This document shows, one piece after another, positions 25,211 to 32,455 of a stretch of 64,000 nt of DNA (positions are counted from its first letter, which is position 1; each line of letters starts with the position of its first letter). Source of the stretch: Anaerolineales bacterium. GTDB taxonomy: Bacteria; Chloroflexota; Anaerolineae; Anaerolineales; UBA4823. The translations under genes were made by a program, and so were the position numbers. The stretch covers positions 368,357 to 432,356 of the forward strand of contig JANXBJ010000001.1 of the NCBI GenBank assembly GCA_025057645.1, read 5' to 3'. Below the pieces are notes generated by a model, which was not told the DNA's origin, ran no database searches, and saw nothing but the letters and a program-made list of their open reading frames with translations.

Positions 25211-25876
25211 TTAGGGGATATAGAGTTCTTGTCCTACCTTGAGGTTTGCATTTAGTTTGAGCCCATTGGCTTCTGCAATGTCTTCAGGCCAGACATCCCC
25301 AAATTGACATGCGATAGTGAAGATTGTGTCTCCAGATTGGACAGTGTAGGTGGTGGGGTGCTTTTTCAGTGAACGCTCCCCTGGGAACGAACCGGACCGC
25401 GGGATGGTTAGCACAGTGCCGGTGGGGTAGGTCCCGCTTGTTGAAAGCCCGCTCAATTGAAGCATCGTGATTGGGTTGACATCAAATCTTCGGGCTATAC
25501 AATAGGGATGTTCCCCTTTACGCAGGGTGTAAGTTTTGGGGATCGGACGTTCCTTACGGGTGAACTGAGGTGTGGGCTGCGGTTCCGGCGAGGAGGGCAC
25601 CACAACAGGTTCAGAAGGGGGTTGGGTAGGTTGCGGTGAGGGAGACTCCAGGGGAGGTTCAATCGGCTCCGGGGTTGCAGCCGAACTGTTCAGGGCAATT
25701 GCCGTCTGGGTGGCGAATGCAGAAAGTTGGCCCAAGATATCTTCAGTAGAACCCGGAAGGGGAAATTCCGTAGTCGGGGTTGCTTCAGGGGCTCTTGACG
25801 CAGAACGGACGCAGGCCGATAGACTCAGGAGCGCCAGCGGCACAATCATAGCAAAAACGAGAGGTTTCCTCAGCAT
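25211..25876 (-). CDS. LysM-repeat lipoprotein
   Basis: A 221-residue lipoprotein: the signal peptide ends LSAC with Cys22 as lipid anchor, followed by a long Pro/Ser/Glu-rich spacer to about residue 110. Two LysM domains follow, YTLRKGEHPYCIARRF... and YTVQSGDTIFTIACQF..., which bind N-acetylglucosamine polymers. Each LysM holds one cysteine, which could form a bridge between or within the repeats. It is probably surface-anchored and attached to the cell wall glycan. GAAGGAGAT precedes the ATG. A well-spaced promoter and a palindromic candidate operator lie upstream. Confidence 0.86.
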   Translation of the reverse strand: MLRKPLVFAMIVPLALLSLSACVRSASRAPEATPTTEFPLPGSTEDILGQLSAFATQTAIALNSSAATPEPIEPPLESPSPQPTQPPSEPVVVPSSPEPQPTPQFTRKERPIPKTYTLRKGEHPYCIARRFDVNPITMLQLSGLSTSGTYPTGTVLTIPRSGSFPGERSLKKHPTTYTVQSGDTIFTIACQFGDVWPEDIAEANGLKLNANLKVGQELYIP

Positions 25877-25920
25877 TCCAGATCTCCTTCTGGCATTGCC
25901 ATAACAAAAGTTGCTTGCAT

Positions 25921-25936
25921 TAGCTACATGTAGTTA
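25921..25936 (-). promoter_or_regulatory. Candidate operator palindrome at the LysM gene promoter
   Basis: TAGCTACATGTAGTTA is a 16-base near-perfect palindrome (14 of 16 positions, perfect core CTACATGTAG). It covers the expected transcription start of the LysM gene, where a bound dimeric repressor would block initiation. The regulator is not in the window. Confidence 0.4.
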
Positions 25937-25937
25937 C

Positions 25938-25966
25938 ATACTAGCACATTCTATACGAGGCGTCAA
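25938..25966 (-). promoter_or_regulatory. Promoter of the LysM lipoprotein gene
   Basis: On the minus strand TTGACG is followed by exactly 17 bases and TAGTAT. The -35 matches five of six consensus positions and the -10 four of six. Confidence 0.6.
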
Positions 25967-26024
25967 GCGGAATGCATAAAATAATGCGAGTAAAGGTAGA
26001 AATTTCTGTCGTTTTTGTTTTGCC

Positions 26025-26030
26025 TATAAT
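26025..26030 (+). promoter_or_regulatory. Candidate -10 for the 2-oxoacid oxidoreductase operon
   Basis: A consensus TATAAT preceded by TGCC lies 158 bases before the ferredoxin subunit start. No clear -35 is present. Confidence 0.35.
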
Positions 26031-26187
26031 CCCCCTGACCGCAACCGAGCAAAATCGGGTTGATTATCGATCTAATTTTCACAAAGGTTCTTTTTGTACC
26101 CCGAAGAATAGGAGTTTTGTCGCTTTCTTTTCTGGCGATGAGTTCTAAAATAGAGAAGAATTGTCTAATAATAGATTGAGAGGTGGT

Positions 26188-26445
26188 ATGGATACCGACC
26201 AGAAAGCCATTCTCGAGCGTTGGGCCACTAAGCAAGGTCAAAATCGCCCGCGTGGGCGAGTAATTATCTTTGCAAAGTGGTGCAAGGGATGTCGGCTTTG
26301 CGTTGAGTTCTGCCCAAGAGGGGTTTTGGCAATTGGTGAAGATGAAATACCCTACGTTGCCCTTCCGGAGAATTGTAGCGCATGCCGGTGGTGTGAAACT
26401 CACTGTCCGGATTTGGCTATTGTTGTAAAGTCGAGTGCAGATTAG
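26188..26445 (+). CDS. korD: 2-oxoacid:ferredoxin oxidoreductase, ferredoxin (delta) subunit
   Basis: An 85-residue two-cluster ferredoxin. The first 4Fe-4S motif uses C32, C35, C38 and C42 (CKGCRLCVEFCP), the second C63, C66, C69 and C73 (CSACRWCETHCP). It passes electrons from the catalytic subunits to free ferredoxin. The ATG at 26188 lies behind GAGAGGTGG; a TTG at 26161 is in frame but adds only a short non-conserved lead. It is the first gene of a D-A-B-C operon, 23 bases from the alpha subunit. Confidence 0.88.
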   Translation: MDTDQKAILERWATKQGQNRPRGRVIIFAKWCKGCRLCVEFCPRGVLAIGEDEIPYVALPENCSACRWCETHCPDLAIVVKSSAD

Positions 26446-26468
26446 GCTTAGGAGGGGAAAGAGGGGGG

Positions 26469-27590
26469 ATGGTTGTACGTTTAATGCAGGGTAATGAAGC
26501 TGTCGGTTGGGGAGCCATTGCTGCTGGCTGCCGCTTCTATGCTGGATATCCTATTACTCCCTCCACAGAAATTGCCGAGATGCTCGCTCGCGAGCTACCT
26601 AAATTGGGGGGGATTTTTATTCAGATGGAGGATGAAATTGCCAGTCTAGCCGCTTGTATTGGAGCCTCGGTGGGTGGGATGAAAGCGATGACTGCAACCA
26701 GCGGCCCTGGATTCTCCCTGATGCAAGAACATATCGGTTACGCAGCTATGGCCGAAATCCCCTGTGTTATTGTTAATGTGCAACGCCTCGGACCGAGCAC
26801 CGGGCAGCCAACCAGTCCGTCGCAGGGGGATATAATGCAGGCCCGCTGGGGAACTCATGGAGACCATCCGATCATCGTGTTGTACCCTACCTCGGTCCCG
26901 GAAGCCTTTGACCTGACCGTGACCGCGTTTAACATGGCGGAGAAATACCGCACGCCAGTGATCCTGCTGATGGACGAAGTGGTTGCTCATATGCGAGAGC
27001 GCTTCGAAACTCCACCAAGCGAGGCAATTCGAGTTATTGATCGGATGGGGACAAGCGTTCCTCCGGAGTGGTATAAACCGTTTGGAGATACTGTTGGGGA
27101 TGTGCCTCCGATGCCCAGTTTTGGTTCAGGGTATCGCTACCATATCACTGGCCTATACCATGATCTAATGGGCTATCCCACTCAAAGATTGGACGAAATC
27201 AACCCATGGATTGAACGAGTCCACCGTAAGATTAGTGCTCACTTAGAGGATATTCTTCTCTACCGGGAAGAGAATACGGAAGATGCCAAGGTTGTGATTG
27301 TTGCCTACGGGATCACTGCGCGCAGCGCACGTCATGCAATGAAGATAGCGCGCCAGCATCGTCATCGGGTCGGTTTGGTGACGCTCTACACGATTTGGCC
27401 GTTTCCCGAGGAGGTGATTCTACGCGTAGGGCGGACGGCGCGTCGGGTCGTTGTGCCCGAGATGAATCTGGGACAGTTAGCCTTGGAAGTAGAGCGAGTA
27501 GTTGGTCGGCATAAAGTCGTTCGAGTCAACCGTGCTGATGGGACGATGATCGCTCCTCAGATGATTTTGGATGCTATAGAAGGGAGATAA
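26469..27590 (+). CDS. korA: 2-oxoacid:ferredoxin oxidoreductase alpha subunit
   Basis: A 373-residue subunit with the pyrimidine-binding domain first (CRFYAGYPITPSTEIAEML, TATSGPGFSLM, and the conserved Glu in MEDEIAS) and a transketolase C-terminal-like domain later (VVIVAYGITARSARHAM). With the beta subunit it holds thiamine diphosphate and oxidatively decarboxylates a 2-oxoacid to acyl-CoA. The four-gene arrangement and the short alpha subunit suit 2-oxoglutarate or branched-chain oxoacid enzymes more than pyruvate, but the substrate cannot be fixed from sequence. Confidence 0.9.
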   Translation: MVVRLMQGNEAVGWGAIAAGCRFYAGYPITPSTEIAEMLARELPKLGGIFIQMEDEIASLAACIGASVGGMKAMTATSGPGFSLMQEHIGYAAMAEIPCVIVNVQRLGPSTGQPTSPSQGDIMQARWGTHGDHPIIVLYPTSVPEAFDLTVTAFNMAEKYRTPVILLMDEVVAHMRERFETPPSEAIRVIDRMGTSVPPEWYKPFGDTVGDVPPMPSFGSGYRYHITGLYHDLMGYPTQRLDEINPWIERVHRKISAHLEDILLYREENTEDAKVVIVAYGITARSARHAMKIARQHRHRVGLVTLYTIWPFPEEVILRVGRTARRVVVPEMNLGQLALEVERVVGRHKVVRVNRADGTMIAPQMILDAIEGR

Positions 27591-27592
27591 GC

Positions 27593-28465
27593 ATGGCAAA
27601 GGACGATCATACTGCCTATGCATACCTGAGGACGACAAAAAAGTTTCCCAATATTTGGTGTGCGGGGTGTGGCATTGGGATTGTGATGGGGGCTTTGATT
27701 CGGGCCATCGACCGGATCGGTCTGGACAAAGACGAAGTGGCCGTGGTTTCCGGCATCGGTTGTTCGGGGAGAATGCCGGTTTATTTGGATTTCAACACGA
27801 TGCATACCACTCATGGGCGCGCCTTAGCGTTCGCAACAGGCCTGAAGCTGGCTCAGCCTAACCTGAAAGTCATCGTGGTCATGGGAGATGGCGATGCACT
27901 GGCCATCGGCGGCAACCATTTTATTCATGCTGCGCGGCGGAATATTGATCTCACGGCAATTATCATTAATAACTTGATTTACGGCATGACAGGAGGACAA
28001 TACAGCCCTACAACCCCTCTAGATATGCGCGCTTCCACGGCCCCTTATGGCCATGTTGAGCCGCCTTTCCCGATCTGTGAGCTCTCTATCGCTGCCGGCG
28101 CAACTTTCGTAGCCCGTAGTACGGTCTACCACGCTGTCGAGCTGGATAGGCTGATTGAGAAAGCGATTCGCAAAGTGGGGTTTAGTGTGGTTGAGGCAGT
28201 CAGTTACTGCCATACTACTTATGGACGGTTGAATAGGATGGGAAGTTCAGTAGAGATGATGCGCATGTTGAAAGAGAATAGCATTTCCCTAGCAGCAGCG
28301 GAAAACCTGAAGCCGGAAGAGCGGGCGACGAAGATCATCCGCGGTGTCTTACATGAGGTGGAGAAGCCGGATTACCTAACGCTTTACCAAAAGGTGATCG
28401 AGCACGCGAAAGCTGCAGTCGATGGAAAAGAGTTTTTGCGCGCCGGCCCGGGGGGACTAGAATGA
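27593..28465 (+). CDS. korB: 2-oxoacid:ferredoxin oxidoreductase beta subunit
   Basis: A 290-residue thiamine diphosphate subunit. CAGCGIGIVMG gives cluster-type cysteines, and the Mg-ThDP motif starts at VMGDGDALAIGGNH and ends near IIINNLIYGMTGGQYSPTT. GIGCSGRMPVYLDF is typical of KorB. It starts 2 bases after korA and overlaps korC by ATGA. It is the catalytic partner of the alpha subunit and receives the ferredoxin subunit encoded first. Confidence 0.92.
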   Translation: MAKDDHTAYAYLRTTKKFPNIWCAGCGIGIVMGALIRAIDRIGLDKDEVAVVSGIGCSGRMPVYLDFNTMHTTHGRALAFATGLKLAQPNLKVIVVMGDGDALAIGGNHFIHAARRNIDLTAIIINNLIYGMTGGQYSPTTPLDMRASTAPYGHVEPPFPICELSIAAGATFVARSTVYHAVELDRLIEKAIRKVGFSVVEAVSYCHTTYGRLNRMGSSVEMMRMLKENSISLAAAENLKPEERATKIIRGVLHEVEKPDYLTLYQKVIEHAKAAVDGKEFLRAGPGGLE

Positions 28466-29070
28466 AGGGAAAGGAACAGAGTAAGCGATTTGAAATTCGG
28501 CTGGCCGGTGAAGGGGGACAAGGGATGATCCTGGCAGGGGTGATTTTGGCAGAGGCGGCAGCGATCTATGAGGGGAAGTATGTGGTCCAGACCCAAAGTT
28601 ATGGCCCTGAAGCACGAGGCGGGGCAAGTAAAGCCGAAGTCGTAATCAGTGACGAGCCAATTGATTACCCGGAAGTCCTCTCTGCAGATGTTCTTGTAGC
28701 AATGAGCCAAGAGGCTTGCGATAGGTATGCTTCAAACCTGAAGAAAGAGGGCTTATTAATTGTGGATGTGGATAAAGTAAAGCGAGTCCCCTTGACTACA
28801 GCGGTGAAGATCCCCATTACGCGGGCAGCGATTGAGGCCTCGGGGAAAGCGATTACCGCCAATGTGGTTGCTTTGGGAGTTTTAGTTGGGCTCATCGGCG
28901 TGGTTAGTCGAGAAGCAATCGAGAAGGCTATTCTGGCGCGCGCCCCTAAGGGCAGTGAAGAGATGAACTGCAAAGCCTTAGCGCGCGGGTTTGCAGAAGC
29001 AGAGGCCTTACTGGCAGTGAAGCAAAAGGCCCAAAAAGGGCTCGCCATCGGTACTTGGGACACCGGCTAA
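28462..29070 (+). CDS. korC: 2-oxoacid:ferredoxin oxidoreductase gamma subunit
   Basis: A 202-residue CoA-binding gamma subunit. Visible are GEGGQGMILAGVILAEAA near the N-terminus and QTQSYGPEARGGASKAEVV, the family signature, then SADVLVAMSQEA. It completes the D-A-B-C operon. The ATG overlaps the korB stop. A strong hairpin in the following gap ends the convergent minus-strand operon and may also stop this transcript in part. Confidence 0.92.
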   Translation: MKGKEQSKRFEIRLAGEGGQGMILAGVILAEAAAIYEGKYVVQTQSYGPEARGGASKAEVVISDEPIDYPEVLSADVLVAMSQEACDRYASNLKKEGLLIVDVDKVKRVPLTTAVKIPITRAAIEASGKAITANVVALGVLVGLIGVVSREAIEKAILARAPKGSEEMNCKALARGFAEAEALLAVKQKAQKGLAIGTWDTG

Positions 29071-29150
29071 CTCATCGTACTGGACGTCAGGAATGGGGTG
29101 GCGATAAGTCAATGTCCCCGGAGTTTTAGGGGGTAGGAATGGAGAAAAAT

Positions 29151-29185
29151 TTTCGAGTGCAAAAGCAGATCTTTTGCACTCGAAA
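29151..29185 (-). terminator. Rho-independent terminator of the mevalonate operon
   Basis: A perfect 15-bp stem (TTTCGAGTGCAAAAG / its complement) with a 5-base loop. On the minus strand the stem is followed by ATTTTTCTCC, giving a U-tract. It lies 45 bases after the DUF35 gene stop. On the plus strand no U-tract follows, so it mainly serves the minus-strand genes. Confidence 0.82.
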
Positions 29186-29230
29186 GGGAGAAAGCTGCGC
29201 TTCTGTTACTATACGGTCTCACTAAGAAAC

Positions 29231-29635
29231 TTAGCTTTTTTGGAGTACCGGTCGAAACTTGTAGCCGTAGATAATCATTCCTCGTTCGTCGCCATCTGTG
29301 CGGATCTTGCGTGTTACCATTTCCACCGGCATACCGATTTTCACATCCTTGCTATTGACATCGGTCAACTGAGCAGTCACCATCGGCCCTTCTTCGAGTT
29401 TCACAAGCGCAACAGTGTAGGGTGCGTACTCCTCGAAGCCAGTCGGAGGCTCATAAACGGTGGTAAATGAATACACTTCGCCACGTCCGCTGAATTGATA
29501 GGGCTCGCGTGCATCTTTTCCGCACTCGGGGCAAACGTCACGAGGTGGGAAGAGTTTCGACTCGCAGTGTGGACATGCTTCTCCAACCAGCCCATATCTT
29601 TGTTTGCGCAATCTCCAATGGCGTGGAACTTCCAT
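29231..29635 (-). CDS. DUF35 OB-fold protein with zinc ribbon (acyl-CoA binding)
   Basis: A 134-residue protein: N-terminal helix, rubredoxin-like zinc ribbon (C21/C24 and C35/C38), then an OB fold (GRGEVYSFTTVYEPPTGFE and the PVEMV region). In archaea the DUF35 protein bridges acetoacetyl-CoA thiolase and HMG-CoA synthase, channelling the intermediate in the mevalonate route. Here it follows HMG-CoA synthase on the same strand, which supports the same scaffold role, though no thiolase gene is beside it. A terminator follows. Start ATG is preceded by AGGAGAATCAG. Confidence 0.85.
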   Translation of the reverse strand: MEVPRHWRLRKQRYGLVGEACPHCESKLFPPRDVCPECGKDAREPYQFSGRGEVYSFTTVYEPPTGFEEYAPYTVALVKLEEGPMVTAQLTDVNSKDVKIGMPVEMVTRKIRTDGDERGMIIYGYKFRPVLQKS

Positions 29636-29721
29636 ATCTGATTCTCCTAAAATTCGCTAGCAGCACTTTGTTCGCTTTTTCACGGAATATAGCGAAAATG
29701 AACTATCAAGAACTATCATCT

Positions 29722-30804
29722 TCATTTCATGGTTAACTTGCCCCGTTGTCGTACATATTGAGCATAGTCGATTGGCACGCGTCGAGCGATATAGTCCTTG
29801 GTTTTTGGGGCAAGATTGCGTCTTTCGCGAATAGCTTCGGTGACTACGATGGAAAAAGCATCCGAACCTGCGCCGGACCCGAAGGAGACCACCAGAATCC
29901 GATCGCCGGGTTCAGCAATGTCCAGAATAGCCGTAAGCCCAATAATGGCAGCTCCTGCGTAGGTGTTCCCGATCTCCCCGACCAGCAAGCCGGGTGCAAT
30001 TTGTTCTCTAGTGAAGCCAAGTTGAGCAGCTACCTTTTGGGGGAACTTGAGGTTAGGCTGGTGAAAGACTGCATAGCGATAGTCGGAAGGTTTAGTCTCT
30101 GAAGCTTCCATAAGCGTCTGAGCGGCGTGGGTAATATGTTTGAAGTAAGCTGGGTCGCCGGTGAACCTCTGGGCGTGTTCCGGGTACTTTTGATATTGAC
30201 GACGGAAGAAATCCGGGGTATCGGTTACGTAAGAGTAAGTGTACTCCACAATAGCTAGAGAGAATTGCGCTGGACCGAAGATGAATGCTGCACCTCCTGC
30301 CCCGGCAGTGTATTCAAGAGCGTCCCCAGGCCGTCCTTGAGCCGTGTCCATCCCGATTGCCATGGCATAATCTGCCATGCCCGAACCCACAAAGGCTACG
30401 GCAGCGACCATCGCCTCGGTGCCCGCTTTGCAGGCGAATTCCCAGTCTCCAGCCTGGATGTGAGGAGCGGCTCCGATGGCTTCGGCAACGATGGTTGAGG
30501 TGGGCTTAACGGCATAGGGATGGGACTCGGAACCGACCCAAATGGCACGCAATTGCTCTGGAGAGATTTGTGCTCTCTTCATCGCATTGCGCGCCGCTTC
30601 AATGGACATTGTGGCTACATCTTCATCAAGCCCTGGGACGGATTTTTCCTTGACCGGCAAAGCCGCCTGGCCATTTGTCCAAATTCGGGCCACTTCGGCG
30701 GCAGGCAAGCGGTACTGAGGCACATAGGCGCCGTAGCCAACGATGCCGACAGCGCGATTCGGCTTCAGAAGCAAATTGTTGTGTTCCTCATTCATTGGAC
30801 TCAT
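29722..30804 (-). CDS. Hydroxymethylglutaryl-CoA synthase (archaeal type)
   Basis: A 360-residue thiolase-fold enzyme. The catalytic triad is visible: Glu93 ([14 protein letters not shown]), Cys125 ([10 protein letters not shown]) and His248 ([11 protein letters not shown]). It condenses acetyl-CoA with acetoacetyl-CoA, the first committed step of mevalonate synthesis. The closest-looking relatives by motif are archaeal and not the MvaS of Gram-positive cocci. The ATG at 30804 has GGAG 8 bases upstream and lets the gene overlap the reductase by 17 bases; longer in-frame extensions would run deep into the reductase gene and were rejected. Confidence 0.88.
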   Translation of the reverse strand: MSPMNEEHNNLLLKPNRAVGIVGYGAYVPQYRLPAAEVARIWTNGQAALPVKEKSVPGLDEDVATMSIEAARNAMKRAQISPEQLRAIWVGSESHPYAVKPTSTIVAEAIGAAPHIQAGDWEFACKAGTEAMVAAVAFVGSGMADYAMAIGMDTAQGRPGDALEYTAGAGGAAFIFGPAQFSLAIVEYTYSYVTDTPDFFRRQYQKYPEHAQRFTGDPAYFKHITHAAQTLMEASETKPSDYRYAVFHQPNLKFPQKVAAQLGFTREQIAPGLLVGEIGNTYAGAAIIGLTAILDIAEPGDRILVVSFGSGAGSDAFSIVVTEAIRERRNLAPKTKDYIARRVPIDYAQYVRQRGKLTMK

Positions 30805-32095
30805 GTTTGTTTCTCCACGACTGCAGGATGTTTTGGGCGTGATCGATGCGGATGGTCTGAGAAGCAACCAGCTCGTTGGCGAGTCGTTCAATCTCCTCTC
30901 CTCGAGCACCGGCTGCAAGCGCAACCTGGCGAGCATGAAGTGCCATGTGGCCTCGTTGGATGCCTTCCGTAGCCAGGGCGCGCAGCGCAGCTAGGTTTTG
31001 AGCTAGTCCAACGCAGACGATGATCTCTGCTAATTCGCGGGCAGTTTGGACGCCCATGATCCTGAGGGCCAGCTTGGCGAGAGGATGCACTCTTGTCGCT
31101 CCACCGACAACGCCAACGGCTAGGGGAAGCTCGAGTGTGCCCACTAGGTTGCCTTGTTCGTCCTTTCCCCATTGACTTAGGGGGGAGTATCGTCCCGATC
31201 GTGCTGCGTAGGCGTGCGCCCCGGCCTCAACAGCGCGCCAATCGTTTCCTGTGGCGATCAGGACAGCATCGATGCCGTTCATGATGCCTTTATTGTGAGT
31301 GGCTGCCCGGTAGGGATCGCTGGCGGCAAAGGCCCAGGCAGCAATAATGCCATCCCGGACTTCTTCACCGCGCAAGTTGCCCTGCTGGAGTTGTTCGACC
31401 GGGATCACGCAAGCGGCGCGCGCTAGGCGTTTGTCTGCTAAATTGCTCAGGATGCGTAGGTGAACTTTCCCACCGCTGATCGACTCAACTAGGGGAGCAA
31501 TTCTTTCCACAGTGGTGTTTACGACGTTTGCGCCCATAGCATCGCAGACATCGATGATGAGATGTAACACTAAGTATGCTCCGATCGGAGAGTTTTCGAT
31601 AATGCGCACTTCGATGTCTTTTGGCCCTCCGCCGAGGCTGTTGAGCACGGGGTCAACCTTGGCAGCTTCTGCAAGGAGAGCTTGTTTTTCGGCGAGCAAG
31701 CGATGGCGGGCGAAATAAGGGTTCTTTAATTCGATGATTTGCATTTGCCCGATCATTAAGGGCGGATCGGCTTGGGCTTGGAATCCGCCTGTGCTGCGGG
31801 CAAGCTTTGCCATATACGAGGCACCAGCCACGACCGAAGGTTCTTCAATCGCCATGGGCACAAGCACTTCTCTTCCGTTGATGATGAAATTTGTGGCAAT
31901 GCCCAACGGCAGCGGATGCACCCCGACCACGTTTTCGATCATATGGTCAGCAAGCTCTAGCGACAAGCCGGCATGATCGGTGAGAATACCTAGATCATCT
32001 TCCTCTAGCCAGCCTTGTTGAAACAATTGTTGCTGCCGTTCGGGTACTGATAAGTTATAGAATCCAACCAACCGAGAGGACCTTAGGGTATCCAT
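30788..32095 (-). CDS. Hydroxymethylglutaryl-CoA reductase, class II
   Basis: A 435-residue enzyme starting with [20 protein letters not shown], the class II signature. [17 protein letters not shown] and [10 protein letters not shown] (catalytic Glu pair at 84-85) follow, then [10 protein letters not shown] and a late [15 protein letters not shown] with the catalytic His. Class II enzymes work in either direction; beside HMG-CoA synthase the synthetic direction to mevalonate is likely. The ATG at 32095 is chosen over a TTG at 32125 since the conserved sequence begins right after it. It is the first gene of the reductase-synthase-DUF35 operon. Confidence 0.88.
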   Translation of the reverse strand: MDTLRSSRLVGFYNLSVPERQQQLFQQGWLEEDDLGILTDHAGLSLELADHMIENVVGVHPLPLGIATNFIINGREVLVPMAIEEPSVVAGASYMAKLARSTGGFQAQADPPLMIGQMQIIELKNPYFARHRLLAEKQALLAEAAKVDPVLNSLGGGPKDIEVRIIENSPIGAYLVLHLIIDVCDAMGANVVNTTVERIAPLVESISGGKVHLRILSNLADKRLARAACVIPVEQLQQGNLRGEEVRDGIIAAWAFAASDPYRAATHNKGIMNGIDAVLIATGNDWRAVEAGAHAYAARSGRYSPLSQWGKDEQGNLVGTLELPLAVGVVGGATRVHPLAKLALRIMGVQTARELAEIIVCVGLAQNLAALRALATEGIQRGHMALHARQVALAAGARGEEIERLANELVASQTIRIDHAQNILQSWRNKHESNE

Positions 32096-32160
32096 GCCCT
32101 TTATTTTCCCTGTCCTCTCTTGCAAAAACTATCAGGATGCCTACCTGTGCTTGACTAACG

Positions 32161-32271
32161 GCTCGCTGCGAAACTCGAATGGGACTGAACCACGGACTTC
32201 TCGGTTTCTTAATTCACAAGGGCTTGGGGAAGAGGAGGTGCAAATACTAACTTTGAATTCGAGTGGCGAGC
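32161..32271. repeat. Two-part inverted repeat enclosing about 76 bases
   Basis: GCTCGC (32161-32166) and CTCGAAT (32174-32180) are matched in reverse complement by ATTCGAG (32257-32263) and GCGAGC (32266-32271). The 13 paired bases are interrupted by an asymmetric internal loop (7 against 2 bases). As RNA this would close a domain of about 111 nt. Function and strand are unknown. Confidence 0.45.
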
Positions 32272-32404
32272 GGTAGAGGTTATGACCGGTTTTGGGTCTG
32301 GAGGCTACATTTCGAGGAGCAAGCGAATTGCTCATGATAATCGAATCGGGCAGGCTACGGGCTGTCTACGGGGGGACTTTTCTTTCTGCCACCGGTTTAG
32401 ATGG

Positions 32405-32434
32405 TTGGGAAAGCCCTAAAAAATAGTGTAAAAT
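32405..32434 (+). promoter_or_regulatory. Promoter of the GAF sensor kinase gene
   Basis: TTGGGA (32405-32410), an 18-base spacer and TAAAAT (32429-32434), 22 bases before the kinase ATG. Four and five of six positions match consensus. Confidence 0.5.
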
Positions 32435-32455
32435 TACGTTAAGGAACAGAAGGAT

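Larger units (their letters stand above)
25877..26187. other. Divergent intergenic region between LysM lipoprotein and KOR operon
   Basis: A 311-base AT-rich gap holding the minus-strand promoter and palindrome of the LysM gene and, further right, a TATAAT at 26025-26030 for the plus-strand oxidoreductase operon. I see no gene. The long leader ahead of the ferredoxin gene (about 150 bases) is unexplained. Confidence 0.5.
32096..32455. other. Divergent intergenic region with a long-range inverted repeat
   Basis: A 360-base gap between the mevalonate operon (minus) and the sensor kinase (plus). It contains a two-part inverted repeat at 32161-32271 and a promoter for the kinase near its right end. 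I found no convincing gene. The left half would be the 5' leader of HMG-CoA reductase if that operon starts beyond the repeat. Confidence 0.5.

Noticed and set aside
29698-29720. A short direct repeat of a GAACTATCA-like unit near the HMG-CoA synthase 3' end
   Set aside because: Only two copies of about nine bases; this is compatible with chance.
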